Positions 27,749 to 36,874 of a stretch of DNA of 64,000 bases are shown in pieces. The stretch comes from Luteibacter yeojuensis (GTDB lineage: Bacteria > Pseudomonadota > Gammaproteobacteria > Xanthomonadales > Rhodanobacteraceae). The translations under genes were made by a program, and so were the position numbers. The stretch spans positions 41,937-105,936 of the forward strand of contig NZ_JZRB01000015.1 in the NCBI RefSeq assembly GCF_000964085.1, in the 5' to 3' direction. Within the stretch, counting starts at the first letter, position 1. Each line of letters begins with the position of its first letter. The notes under the pieces were generated by a model that worked only from the letters and a program-made list of their open reading frames with translations, ran no database searches and was not told the DNA's origin.

Positions 27749-27763
27749 TTAAGATTTATTTAG
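27749..27763 (-). promoter_or_regulatory. Candidate response-regulator box upstream of the RND operon
   Basis: On the minus strand CTAAATAAATCTTAA contains two CTWAA-type direct repeats with starts 10 bases apart, an arrangement used by OmpR/PhoB-family regulators. It lies in the 96-base gap between the kinase and permease genes and is notably AT-rich for this genome. This is suggestive only. Confidence 0.3.
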
Positions 27764-27773
27764 GCGTTACCGG

Positions 27774-29144
27774 CTACACCGCCGGGCAGGTCACCGAGAA
27801 CACCGCGCCGCGCTCGTTGCCGCCCACGGCGAGTGAGTAGCCATGCAGGCGCACGATGGCGCTGACGATGGCCAAACCCAGGCCACAGCCGGGCTTTGCA
27901 CGCGTCTCGTCGCCCCGGTAGAACCGGCGGAACACGGCTTCGCGCTCGCCCACCGGGATACCCGGGCCGGTGTCGGCGATGTCGATGCGGGCATCACCCG
28001 TCGGGTCGGTAAGGGCCACGAGGCGGATGGCGCCACCGTTGGGCGTGAACTTGATGGCGTTGCCCACCAGGTTGGCGAAGGCTTCGAACATCAGCTGCGG
28101 GTCGCCGCGCAGGGGCGGCAGCTTGCCCACGTCCAGTTCGAACAGCTGGTGCCGGTCCTCGGCCAGCGGCGCATAGAACTCGTGGACGTTCTTGAGCACC
28201 ACGCCGAGGTCCATGTCCTCGAAGCAGGCGCTGCGCTGGCGGTCTTCCAGTTCCGATACACGCAGCAGCGCGCGGAAACGCGCCAGCACGGTGTCGATCT
28301 CCTCGACGGCGGCCTCGAGCTGGTCGCCCTCGGGCTGGCCGGCGAACTGCTGCTGCACGCGGTAGAGCCGCGTGCGCATGCGCGTGAGTGGCGTGCGCAG
28401 GTCGTGCGCGATGTTGTCGGTGACGCCTTTGACCTCGCCGAGCAGGCGCTCGATCTCGCCCATGGCCTGGTTGACGGTGCCCGCCAGCAGGTCGACCTCG
28501 TCACCCGCGCCACTCACCGGCAGGCGCACGCTGAGATCACCCTCGCGGATGGGCTCCATGGCTTGCTGGATCTGGCGGACGCGGCGCGCGGGGCGGCGCG
28601 CGATGAGGATGCCACCCAGCAGGCCAGGCAGCAGCGTGAGCGAAAGCCCCCACAGGGCGCCACGGCGGATGATGGCGCCAAGGCCATCAATGGTGGCGCT
28701 TTCCTTCACCACGACAAGCCGCTGGCCGTTGGGCAGCGTGCTGGCCAGGCCACGGGCACGGCGGCCGTTCTCGCTCGGGTGGTCTTCCACCATCGCCGAT
28801 ACCGGTTGCACCACGCCATCGGTGTCGAGGCCTTGGGGCACCTTGGCCACGTTGCCGGCGATGCGACGGCCCTGCGCATCGAACAGGCCCACGGCCATGA
28901 AGCCCGTGGCGTCGATGGCGCTGGCGGCATCCACCGTATCCATGAGGCGGCGTGGGTCGGTCTTTTCGAGGTAGTGGATGCGCGCGCTAAGCATGCCGTC
29001 CACCACGTTGGTGAGGTAGCGCGACGACTCCCACTGGACGACGCCCAGCAGCACCACGCACCAGATGGCGAACAGCGCCCCGTAGATGAGGATGAGGCGC
29101 GAGGTGGCCGAACGCCAGGCGTCAGTCAGCGGGCGCAAGGACAT
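27774..29144 (-). CDS. Two-component sensor histidine kinase
   Basis: Membrane histidine kinase of 456 residues from ATG 29144. Two membrane helices (about 16-37 and 166-182) bracket a ~125-residue periplasmic sensor. A HAMP domain follows (about 184-238). The HisKA domain holds the phospho-accepting His247 in VTDNIAHDLRTPLTRMR, and the HATPase domain has N-box LVGNAIKFTPNGG, DTGPGIP and GCGLGLAIV. Its start overlaps the response regulator stop by 23 bases, so the two are coupled. The sensor domain is not a named family I recognise. The adjacency to an RND pump suggests it controls efflux. Confidence 0.9.
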   Translation of the reverse strand: MSLRPLTDAWRSATSRLILIYGALFAIWCVVLLGVVQWESSRYLTNVVDGMLSARIHYLEKTDPRRLMDTVDAASAIDATGFMAVGLFDAQGRRIAGNVAKVPQGLDTDGVVQPVSAMVEDHPSENGRRARGLASTLPNGQRLVVVKESATIDGLGAIIRRGALWGLSLTLLPGLLGGILIARRPARRVRQIQQAMEPIREGDLSVRLPVSGAGDEVDLLAGTVNQAMGEIERLLGEVKGVTDNIAHDLRTPLTRMRTRLYRVQQQFAGQPEGDQLEAAVEEIDTVLARFRALLRVSELEDRQRSACFEDMDLGVVLKNVHEFYAPLAEDRHQLFELDVGKLPPLRGDPQLMFEAFANLVGNAIKFTPNGGAIRLVALTDPTGDARIDIADTGPGIPVGEREAVFRRFYRGDETRAKPGCGLGLAIVSAIVRLHGYSLAVGGNERGAVFSVTCPAV

Positions 29145-29802
29145 ACCCCGAGCCACGCACCGTGCGGATGAGCGGCACCTGGCCGGCCCCGTCGATCTTG
29201 CGACGCAGGCGGCCGATATGGACATCGATCACGTTGGTGCCGGGATCGAAATGGAAGCCCCACACATGCTCGAAGATCATCTGCCGCGTCACCACCTGGC
29301 CGGCGTTGCGCATGAGGAACTCGAGCAGGCGGAACTCGGTGGGTAGCAACGTGAGCGGCTGGCCGTTGCGCAAGGCGTTGTGGCGGACAAGGTCGAGCTC
29401 GAGATCCTCCACGCGCAGGCGGGTTTCCCCGGCAGCGGGGCGGCGGCGGCGCAGCAGCACCTCGGCGCGGGCGGCTAGCTCATCGGGCGAGAAGGGCTTG
29501 GTGAGGTAATCGTCGCCACCGGCGCGCAGGCCGCGGACACGCTCATCCACGTCGGAGAGCGCGCTGATCATCAGCACCGGGGTTTCCACCGCGCGCTTGC
29601 GCAGCTCGGACACCACGTCGATGCCGTCCATGCCGGGCAGCATGCGATCAAGGGTGATGATGTCGTAGCCATCCTCGAGCGCGCGGGCCAGGCCGTCGCG
29701 GCCGTTGGCCACCCAGTCGGCATGCAGGCCGTGGGCGCCCAGCTCCGCGACGATATCGCGGGCGGTGACTTCGTCATCTTCGATGACCAGGGCCCTGGGC
29801 AT
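29122..29802 (-). CDS. OmpR/PhoB-family response regulator
   Basis: DNA-binding response regulator of 226 residues. The receiver domain (1-~118) has the acidic pair D9-D10, the phospho-acceptor D52 in ITLDRMLPGMDG and K102 in YLTKPF. The winged-helix Trans_reg_C domain (about 128-222) ends in the wing sequence IRTVRGSGYVL. ATG 29802 is chosen because MPRALVIEDDE is the canonical receiver start; the upstream in-frame ATG at 29841 adds only unrelated residues and overlaps the rpoH terminator. It is the first gene of the regulator-kinase-pump block. Confidence 0.92.
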   Translation of the reverse strand: MPRALVIEDDEVTARDIVAELGAHGLHADWVANGRDGLARALEDGYDIITLDRMLPGMDGIDVVSELRKRAVETPVLMISALSDVDERVRGLRAGGDDYLTKPFSPDELAARAEVLLRRRRPAAGETRLRVEDLELDLVRHNALRNGQPLTLLPTEFRLLEFLMRNAGQVVTRQMIFEHVWGFHFDPGTNVIDVHIGRLRRKIDGAGQVPLIRTVRGSGYVLAPAD

Positions 29803-29828
29803 CCTTCTCTCCACGTCGGGGGCAACGG

Positions 29829-29852
29829 AAAACGGCCCCACGAGGGGGCCGT
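29829..29852 (-). terminator. Terminator after rpoH
   Basis: Read on the minus strand, ACGGCCCC and GGGGCCGT form an 8-bp stem followed by TTTT. The U-run is short, so efficiency may be moderate. It separates rpoH from the response regulator. Confidence 0.6.
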
Positions 29853-29878
29853 CCCGGATCTTACGCCGTTCGCCGCGC

Positions 29879-30739
<861 letters not shown>

Positions 30740-30770
30740 GTGTGGAACCTCCTGAAATGATCGGTGCAGG

Positions 30771-30797
30771 TTAGCAGTCTCCCTATGGGAGTGCTAA
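30771..30797 (-). promoter_or_regulatory. CIRCE element (HrcA operator) upstream of rpoH
   Basis: The plus strand reads TTAGCAGTC, nine bases, GAGTGCTAA. The CIRCE consensus is TTAGCACTC-N9-GAGTGCTAA, so 17 of 18 fixed positions match and the spacer length is exact. It ends 31 bases before the rpoH ATG and would overlap the promoter or form a stem in the leader transcript. The extra complementarity (GGTTAGCA and TGCTAACC, plus CTCCC and GGGAG) makes a strong hairpin. hrcA itself is not in the window. Confidence 0.85.
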
Positions 30798-31087
30798 CCC
30801 CAGCCGGAGTTCAAACTGGTTAGCTGTACTCAATGGTACAGAAATAGCCTTGGGATGTCCAGCGGACCCCCGGTGGCATTCAGGAGGCAGACGGCCGACC
30901 GGGGCGGCCCGGCAGCCTGGGCGACCCCTAAGTATCCGCCCTGCATCACATTTGGAGGCTGGGCGAGTCATTCTCAAGGGATCGCGATCCCATCGGGCTC
31001 TCCCTACTGCAGGAAGCGGCGCGCCCTGACCTTACCCGGCACCCAAGGCGGACAGATGACCATGAACACTCTCCTTACCCTGTCAGG

Positions 31088-31486
31088 ATGGGGCTTCGAT
31101 CACGCATCCGGCCAGGCATGGTCCTCGTCTGCGAATTCCCGCCGCAGGACCAGATCCGCACAGGCGAGATGACGAAGGTGCGTCCGGTTGTCGTGGTGAA
31201 CCGCCGAATGTCATCCCGGCCCGGGCTAGTCAATGTCATACCGATCAGCATGACCCCGCCACGCGTGCTCGCTCCCTGGCACGTCGCGGTACCTGCGACG
31301 GCCATGCCCGCGGGGTGGCGCGAAAAGCCTGGCACGCGCTGGGCCAAGTGCGACATGGTTGCCACGGTCAGCATCGAGCGGCTCCGCGCATCGACGCGGC
31401 ATTCGCGGGTTCCCGTTTCCTTCGTCACGCCTGAGACGCTTTGCGCGATCCGGACTGCGCTCGGCTATCTCTTTGAGATCGTCTAA
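31088..31486 (+). CDS. MazF/PemK-family toxin-like protein, apparently without antitoxin
   Basis: A 132-residue protein with the MazF/PemK barrel pattern: RPGMVLVCEFPP at the first strand, EMTKVRPVVVVNRR with the catalytic-region arginine, VNVIPISMTPP, and CDMVATVSIERL near residue 96. Family members are sequence-specific endoribonucleases normally blocked by a small cognate antitoxin. I find no antitoxin-like ORF directly upstream or downstream; the only small frame upstream (ATG 31053) overlaps it out of frame and has no antitoxin features. It is divergent from rpoH across a 348-base gap in which I see only the CIRCE element. It could be a solitary, domesticated or degraded toxin. Confidence 0.7.
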   Translation: MGLRSRIRPGMVLVCEFPPQDQIRTGEMTKVRPVVVVNRRMSSRPGLVNVIPISMTPPRVLAPWHVAVPATAMPAGWREKPGTRWAKCDMVATVSIERLRASTRHSRVPVSFVTPETLCAIRTALGYLFEIV

Positions 31487-31640
31487 CAACGTTCGCGCTT
31501 GAGCCGCGTCTGATTGCACAGTCGATGGTCTATCGATATCGTTCACGGGTCGATCGGCAACGCCGATCAAGACCTCACCATCGTCGTCCGGATGGCCGGT
31601 GAGGCGGACCATGTCACGATGACAAGTACGTGGTTGCTAA

Positions 31641-31667
31641 AGCCCGCGCGCTCACGCCGCGGGCTTC
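31641..31667. terminator. Possible weak terminator between the MazF-like gene and ung
   Basis: AAGCCCGCG (31641-31649) and CGCGGGCTT (31659-31667) form a 9-bp stem with a 9-base loop between the two convergent genes. No long T-run follows on either strand, so strength is uncertain. Confidence 0.5.
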
Positions 31668-31674
31668 TGTCGTT

Positions 31675-32376
31675 CTAGGCTTCAAGAGTTGCCCGTGGCG
31701 GCAGCGACCAGTCGACAGGCGCCTCGCCGCGCGATGCGAGATACGCATTGGCTTTCGCAAAATGTGCGCAGCCCATGAAACCACGATGCGCCGATAGCGG
31801 CGACGGGTGCACGCTGCGCAGCACGCAGTGGCGCTTGCTGTCGATCAACTGGCCCTTCTTCTGCGCGTGGCTGCCCCACAGCATGAAGACGAGGCCTTCG
31901 CGCTCGCGGTTGAGCGCGTCGATGGCGGCATCGGTGAAGCCTTCCCACCCTTTGCCCTGGTGCGATCCTGCCTGCCCCGCTTCCACGGTGAGCACCGCGT
32001 TGAGCAGCAGCACGCCACGATCGGCCCACGGCGTGAGGCAACCATGGTCGGGGCGCGCGATATCGAGGCAGGCCTCGATTTCCTTGAACATGTTCTGTAG
32101 CGACGGCGGTACGCGCACGCCGGGCCGCACGGAGAAGCTAAGGCCATGCGCCTGGCCGGGGCCGTGGTAGGGATCCTGGCCGAGGATGACGACGCGCACC
32201 TTTTCAAAGGGCGTGTGTTCGAAGGCGTTGAAGATCTCGGGGCCCGGTGGGTAGATGACCTTGCCGTGCGCTTTTTCGTCACGCAGAAAGGTGGAAAGCG
32301 CCAGCATCTCCGGCCGGTCGAGGTAATCACCGATGCGCGCCTTCCAGGAGGCATCCAGACGCACGCGATCGTTCAA
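31675..32376 (-). CDS. ung: Uracil-DNA glycosylase, family 1
   Basis: Base-excision repair enzyme removing uracil from DNA, 233 residues (E. coli Ung 229). Motif 1 GQDPYHG is at 66-72 with catalytic Asp68. The minor-groove loop HPSPLSAHRGF (near 190-200) has the catalytic histidine. LLLNAVLTVE is the uracil-pocket strand. The start is a TTG at 32376 sharing four bases (TTGA) with the stop of the upstream response regulator, indicating translational coupling in a ftsE-ftsX-regulator-ung unit. Confidence 0.95.
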   Translation of the reverse strand: MNDRVRLDASWKARIGDYLDRPEMLALSTFLRDEKAHGKVIYPPGPEIFNAFEHTPFEKVRVVILGQDPYHGPGQAHGLSFSVRPGVRVPPSLQNMFKEIEACLDIARPDHGCLTPWADRGVLLLNAVLTVEAGQAGSHQGKGWEGFTDAAIDALNREREGLVFMLWGSHAQKKGQLIDSKRHCVLRSVHPSPLSAHRGFMGCAHFAKANAYLASRGEAPVDWSLPPRATLEA

Positions 32377-33212
32377 GCGTCCGCCTTCGTGCGCAGGTGC
32401 AGGGCAACGCGCAGCTGGAACAGGAGCTTGGTGATGAGCAGCTTTTCCTCGACGGGCTTCTCGACGAGGTCGTTCGCGCCAGCGCGCAGCAGCGCGGCCT
32501 GGTTCGCGGGGTTCTCATCGCCCGTCATGATGAGCGTGGGCAGCTTGCCCTTGCCGTAGCCGAACTCATTGCGGATGCGTTCGACCAGGTCGCCGCCGGT
32601 GAGCTCGCCCTTGAGGCTGACATCGGTAAGCACCACGTCGGCGCCGACGTGGCCCTTCGCCTTGGCGATGCGAAGGAAGTCGATGGCCTCTTCCGCGCTG
32701 ATGACATGGTGCACGGTGAGGCCGTATTTCTCCATCATGCGGCGCGTGGCCAGCGCCACGACGCGGCTGTCCTCCACGTACAGCACTTCGCCTTCGGCGC
32801 CGCCCTCGGGGCGCACGTAGCCGCGGATGAATTCGGCGAGCGCCTCGAAGCCGAGTGATTTGTCGAAGTAGTCGGTAACGAACTCGCCAAGTTCGCGGCG
32901 GTGAAGGCGCTGTTCGACATCACCCGACACGACGACAATGGGCATGTAGATCTGCGGCGTGGCCTCGCGGACAAAGCGCGCGACGTCCAGGCCATCCATG
33001 TCCGGCAGGCGCAAGGCCACCGTGACGAAATCGAAGACGCCGCGCTGGAGCTCGGATTGCGCCTCGGCCCCCGTGCCCACGCCGATGATCTCGACACCCG
33101 GCACCTCGGCGGTGACCACGCGCGAGATGAGCGAGCGGACCACCTTCGAGCCATCCACGAGCAGGATGCGTGGCGTGGCGCCGGCGACGCCTGAACCGAT
33201 GTTGGTAGCCAC
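32373..33212 (-). CDS. Double-receiver response regulator with a degenerate first receiver
   Basis: Cytoplasmic protein of 279 residues made of two receiver domains and no recognisable output domain. REC1 (about 14-130) is degenerate: the acidic pair reads D20-G21 and the phospho-acceptor position is Ala66 (TVALRLPDMDG where LLDLRMP is usual), although K118 is kept. REC2 (about 141-265) is canonical, with E147-D148, acceptor D197 in VVLTDVSL, T230 and K252 in LVEKPV. GTG 33212 is chosen for the GAGGGG 7 bases upstream. It starts 10 bases after the ftsX stop and overlaps ung by 4 bases. It probably signals through protein contacts; the partner is unknown. Confidence 0.85.
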   Translation of the reverse strand: MATNIGSGVAGATPRILLVDGSKVVRSLISRVVTAEVPGVEIIGVGTGAEAQSELQRGVFDFVTVALRLPDMDGLDVARFVREATPQIYMPIVVVSGDVEQRLHRRELGEFVTDYFDKSLGFEALAEFIRGYVRPEGGAEGEVLYVEDSRVVALATRRMMEKYGLTVHHVISAEEAIDFLRIAKAKGHVGADVVLTDVSLKGELTGGDLVERIRNEFGYGKGKLPTLIMTGDENPANQAALLRAGANDLVEKPVEEKLLITKLLFQLRVALHLRTKADA

Positions 33213-33222
33213 CGGGCGCCCC

Positions 33223-34203
33223 TCAGGCCGTCGCCGCGCGGCGGATCTGGCGCGCGCTGACCAGCCGCGCCCCAAGCCAGCCGAGCACCGCCGACGCCAC
33301 CGGCACCGAAACGAGCAACCACGCGGGCAAGCCGCCGAACTGCACGCTACCGTCGTAGGCGGCGGCGAGGCGCCCCACCGGGCCGGCCATGGCCAGCTCG
33401 ATGACGACCGCGAGCACCACGGCGAGGATGCCGGCGAGCAAGCCGAGCCAGATGCCCGCGTAAAGGTAGGGACGCCGCACGAAGGGGCGGCTGGCGCCGA
33501 TGAGCAGCAGCACGCCGATCTCCTCGGCGCGGCTCTGGATGTCGACGCGGATGGTGTTGCCCACCACCAGCAGCGCGGCGATGCCGAGCAGCAGCGCCAG
33601 CAGGGTGGTGGCGCGCGCGCCGACGCCGAGGATGGCGTCGAGCCGCTGCCGCCACGCACCGGTGTCCTGCACCATGTCGACGCCCGGCGTGGCCTTCATC
33701 GAATCGACAAGGCGGGCCGCGTCATCGGCGGAGAGGTGCGCCTTCGGCTGCACCGACAGCACATAGGGCAGCGGGTTTTCATCGAGTGACTGCAATGCGC
33801 CGGAGAACCCCTGCACTTCGGCCAGCTCGGCCAGGCCATCCTTCGGCGTGCGCACGGTGATGGCCTCGACCTCGGGGCGCCCGCGCAACGCAGACGCGGC
33901 CGTTTCGGCCATGCCGGCGCCCTGCCCCGGCTTCATGAACGCGCTGATGGTCTGGTTGCGGCCCAGCGCATCGCCCATGCGCTCGACATTGCCCAGCAGC
34001 AGGTAGAACGCCAGCGGCAGCGCCAGGGCCACGCCCATGACCGCCACGGTGAGCAGCGTGCCCAGGGGGCGCGCGGCGAGGCGACGCCAGCTGATCGACA
34101 TGCTCCAGAAGTGGTGCTCGCGCCACGCGCCCACGTGGCGCGGCGTGGTACGCCGGGTCTTGTCGGGCTCGGGCGTGCGGCGCGGTTCGCGGACGGTGTT
34201 CAT
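33223..34203 (-). CDS. ftsX: Cell division protein FtsX (permease-like)
   Basis: Membrane subunit of the FtsEX divisome complex that couples ATP hydrolysis to septal peptidoglycan hydrolysis through EnvC-type activators. It has 326 residues (E. coli 352), four membrane helices (one near 45-70 and three in the last ~120 residues) and a periplasmic loop between helices 1 and 2. The first ~35 residues are a basic cytoplasmic tail. The start shares four bases (ATGA) with the ftsE stop. Confidence 0.93.
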   Translation of the reverse strand: MNTVREPRRTPEPDKTRRTTPRHVGAWREHHFWSMSISWRRLAARPLGTLLTVAVMGVALALPLAFYLLLGNVERMGDALGRNQTISAFMKPGQGAGMAETAASALRGRPEVEAITVRTPKDGLAELAEVQGFSGALQSLDENPLPYVLSVQPKAHLSADDAARLVDSMKATPGVDMVQDTGAWRQRLDAILGVGARATTLLALLLGIAALLVVGNTIRVDIQSRAEEIGVLLLIGASRPFVRRPYLYAGIWLGLLAGILAVVLAVVIELAMAGPVGRLAAAYDGSVQFGGLPAWLLVSVPVASAVLGWLGARLVSARQIRRAATA

Positions 34204-34877
34204 ACCACCTCCGTGGCCGGCACGTCGGCCACCAGCTTGCCGTGGTCGAGGACGACAACGCGTTTCTTCATGCGCTTGATAAGCATCAGGTCGTGGCTGG
34301 CCACGAGGACGGCGGTGCCCACCGCCTGGAATTCAGCGAACAGGCCCATGATCTCCATGGCCAGCTGCGGGTCGAGGTTGCCCGTGGGCTCGTCGGCGAT
34401 GAGCACGGCCGGCTTGGCCACGATGGCGCGGGCGATGCCCACGCGTTGCTGCTCGCCGGTGGACAGGGTGCCGGGCAGTTGCTTCTCGTAGCTGAGCAGG
34501 CCGACTTTCTCCAGCGCGGCACGCACGCGGCGGGCACGCTCGGTGGGCGTGACGCCGGCGATGATGAGCGGCAGCTCGACATTGGCGAACACGCTGCGAT
34601 CGAGCAGCAGGCGGTGGTCCTGGAAGACCATGCCCAGCTTGCGGCGGACCCTGGGGATATCGGACGGGCGGACGGTGTTGAGCTTCTGGCCGTCGAGCGT
34701 GACCACGCCATTGGTGGGGCGCTCGATCATGGCGAGCAGCTTGAGCAGGGTGCTCTTGCCGGCCCCGGAGTGCCCGGTGACGAAAGCCATCTCGCCGGCG
34801 TCGACCTGGAAGGAGACATCCGTAAGGGCCTGGTGGTCGCCCTCGTATCGTTTGCTCACCAGATCGAAACCGATCAC
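34200..34877 (-). CDS. ftsE: Cell division ATP-binding protein FtsE
   Basis: ABC-type ATPase of the FtsEX division complex, 225 residues (E. coli 222). It shows Walker A GHSGAGKST at 35-43, Q-loop MVFQDHRLL, signature LSTGEQQR (a common FtsE variant of LSGGEQQR) and Walker B VLIADEPTGNLD. The start codon is GTG at 34877. It heads the ftsE-ftsX-double REC-ung unit, in which every junction is overlapping or within 10 bases. Confidence 0.95.
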   Translation of the reverse strand: MIGFDLVSKRYEGDHQALTDVSFQVDAGEMAFVTGHSGAGKSTLLKLLAMIERPTNGVVTLDGQKLNTVRPSDIPRVRRKLGMVFQDHRLLLDRSVFANVELPLIIAGVTPTERARRVRAALEKVGLLSYEKQLPGTLSTGEQQRVGIARAIVAKPAVLIADEPTGNLDPQLAMEIMGLFAEFQAVGTAVLVASHDLMLIKRMKKRVVVLDHGKLVADVPATEVV

Positions 34878-34971
34878 CGCGTTACCCGTTGGCCCGTGAA
34901 GCCTAGAGGATACGGGATGCGACGGGCGTTTTGGCTGGCGGCGATCGCGGATTCAGCGCAAGCACGCCCCC

Positions 34972-34996
34972 GTGGGAGCGCGCTTGCGCGCGATGG
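34972..34996 (+). repeat. Single REP unit
   Basis: One unpaired copy of the GTGGGAGCGCGCTTGCGCGC type, followed by GATGG, between the rhlB 3' end and ftsE. Confidence 0.85.
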
Positions 34997-35010
34997 CCGC
35001 GCCAGGCGCC

Positions 35011-36762
35011 TCAGCGCCCGCCGAAAATCCGGCCAAGGCGGCGGAAGAAGCCTTCCTTCTTCACCGGCGCGGCTGGCGCGGGGGCGGCGGCCGGGCGGGC
35101 GGCGGCCACGTGGCGCGACGGGCGGCGGTTGCTGTTCGAGGCACCGGCCTCACCCGAGCCCGGACGCGGCGCGGCCGAGCTGTCGGTGTCCTGGATGCGC
35201 ACCTGCGGCGTACCCTCGCCACCACCTTCGCGACGGCCGCGCCCACGGCCGCCACGGCGGCGGCGCTTCTTCGGTGCCGAATCCGCGGCCATGGCCTCGG
35301 CGGCGGCGGGCAGGTCGGCGACGGTTTCCGCGACGACCACCGTCTTCACCGGCACCTCGGTGGAGGTGGCGGCGGCCGGCTTGTCTTCGCGGGGACGACG
35401 CTCGCGCGTACCGGAACGCTCGCCGGAACGGCTGCCCGAACGCGAACCGGGGCCACCACGGCCACCGCGACCACCGGCGCCACGGCCGCCCTTCTCGGGC
35501 GGGGCGCCGCGCGTCGGCACGTGGCCGCCCGTGTCGTTCGGGTCGTCGATTTCATCCTGCACGCCATCGGCACGCGGGCGGGGCGCCGGCATCACCAGCA
35601 TCCGCGCGTCGATCGACGCGGCGGGGATCTTCTGGTTGATGTAGGTCTCGATATCCGGCAGGCCCATGGCGTACAGGTCGCACGCGAAGCTGATGGCGTC
35701 GCCTTCGGCACCCAGGCGCGCGGTGCGGCCGATGCGGTGCACGTAGTCTTCGGCGTCCTGCGGCAGGTCGTAGTTGAAGACGTGGCTGACAGCCGGGATG
35801 TGCAGGCCGCGGGCGGCGACATCGGTGGCCACGAGCATGTCGATCTGGCCATCCTGGAAACGCTGGAGCAGTTTCTGGCGCTTCACCTGCGGCACGTCGC
35901 CCGAGATGGCGCCGACGCGGAAGTTGTGGCGCTTGAGGCGGTCGGTGATGCGCTCGGCGGCCGCCTTGGTGTTGACGAAGATGATGCTGCGCTCGGCCTT
36001 GCTCTCCTCGAGCAGGTTCAGCAACAGCGGCATCTTTTCTTCCTTCGAGGGGAAGTAGACCACCTGGCGGACGCGATCGGCCGTGACGTTTTCGGTCTCG
36101 ACCACCAGCTTCTCGGCCTCGTGCATGTGCTCGTAGGCAAGCTCGAGCACGCGATGGCTGAGCGTGGCGGAGAACAGCAGCACCTGGCGCTGCTCGCGGG
36201 CCGGCAGGCGGCGGAAGATGAAGCGCACGTCCTTGATGAAGCCGAGGTCGAACATGCGGTCGGCTTCGTCGATGACCATGACCTCGACGCTGCCAAAGCC
36301 GAACACGTCCTGCTTGTAGTAATCGAGCAGGCGGCCCGGGGTGGCGATGATGATGTCGCAGCCATCACGCAGCTGCTGGCGTTGCTTGTCGTAATCGACG
36401 CCGCCGTAGATGAGCGCGCTGCGCAGGCCCGTGCCCTTGCCGATCGTCTGGAAATCCTTCTCGATCTGGATGGCGAGCTCGCGGGTGGGCGCGATGACCA
36501 GGGCGCGCGGGTCGGCATCCTTGCGCCCGGGGGCGGCCGGGTTCTTCAGGAGCCGGTCGACCAGGGCGACGAGGAAGGCGAAGGTCTTGCCGGTGCCCGT
36601 CTGGGCCTGGCCGGCGACGTCGCGGCCCGTGAGGGCGACCGGGAGGGTCAGCGCCTGGATGGGCGTGCAACGGGTGATGCCGGCGGCGGCGAGGCCCTGG
36701 TGCAGCAGGGGATGGAGGTCTAGGTTTTCGTAGAAAACGTCGGTAAGTACGGTCTGGGACAT
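35011..36762 (-). CDS. rhlB: DEAD-box RNA helicase RhlB with long C-terminal tail
   Basis: ATP-dependent RNA helicase, in enterobacteria part of the degradosome, 583 residues. Core motifs are the Q-motif region near 30-40, Walker A AQTGTGKT (53-60), PTRELA near 92, DEAD at 165-168, SAT in LLFSATLSH and [10 protein letters not shown] near 360. A ~160-residue disordered tail rich in Gly, Arg, Ser and Ala follows (from about 420), with clusters such as [17 protein letters not shown] and ending [11 protein letters not shown]. coli RhlB is 421 residues, so the tail is an extension typical of Xanthomonadales. ATG 36762 is used ([12 protein letters not shown]); the frame upstream is not homologous. 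A 37-bp palindrome lies in its leader region. Confidence 0.92.
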   Translation of the reverse strand: MSQTVLTDVFYENLDLHPLLHQGLAAAGITRCTPIQALTLPVALTGRDVAGQAQTGTGKTFAFLVALVDRLLKNPAAPGRKDADPRALVIAPTRELAIQIEKDFQTIGKGTGLRSALIYGGVDYDKQRQQLRDGCDIIIATPGRLLDYYKQDVFGFGSVEVMVIDEADRMFDLGFIKDVRFIFRRLPAREQRQVLLFSATLSHRVLELAYEHMHEAEKLVVETENVTADRVRQVVYFPSKEEKMPLLLNLLEESKAERSIIFVNTKAAAERITDRLKRHNFRVGAISGDVPQVKRQKLLQRFQDGQIDMLVATDVAARGLHIPAVSHVFNYDLPQDAEDYVHRIGRTARLGAEGDAISFACDLYAMGLPDIETYINQKIPAASIDARMLVMPAPRPRADGVQDEIDDPNDTGGHVPTRGAPPEKGGRGAGGRGGRGGPGSRSGSRSGERSGTRERRPREDKPAAATSTEVPVKTVVVAETVADLPAAAEAMAADSAPKKRRRRGGRGRGRREGGGEGTPQVRIQDTDSSAAPRPGSGEAGASNSNRRPSRHVAAARPAAAPAPAAPVKKEGFFRRLGRIFGGR

Positions 36763-36874
36763 GATGGGCCTGGAAGCTTGCGCCGCGCTGGCGCGGCGCC
36801 GTCCCGGCGGCAGGGAATGCACCACGGGACGGGTGTTGGGGGGCGCGGATGCCCAGCCCGGCGGCCACCGCTGG

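Noticed and set aside
31053..31172. Small plus-strand frame upstream of the MazF-like gene as a possible antitoxin
   Set aside because: It overlaps the toxin frame for most of its length, is Ser/Arg-rich like a shadow translation and has no DNA-binding or acidic toxin-binding segment.
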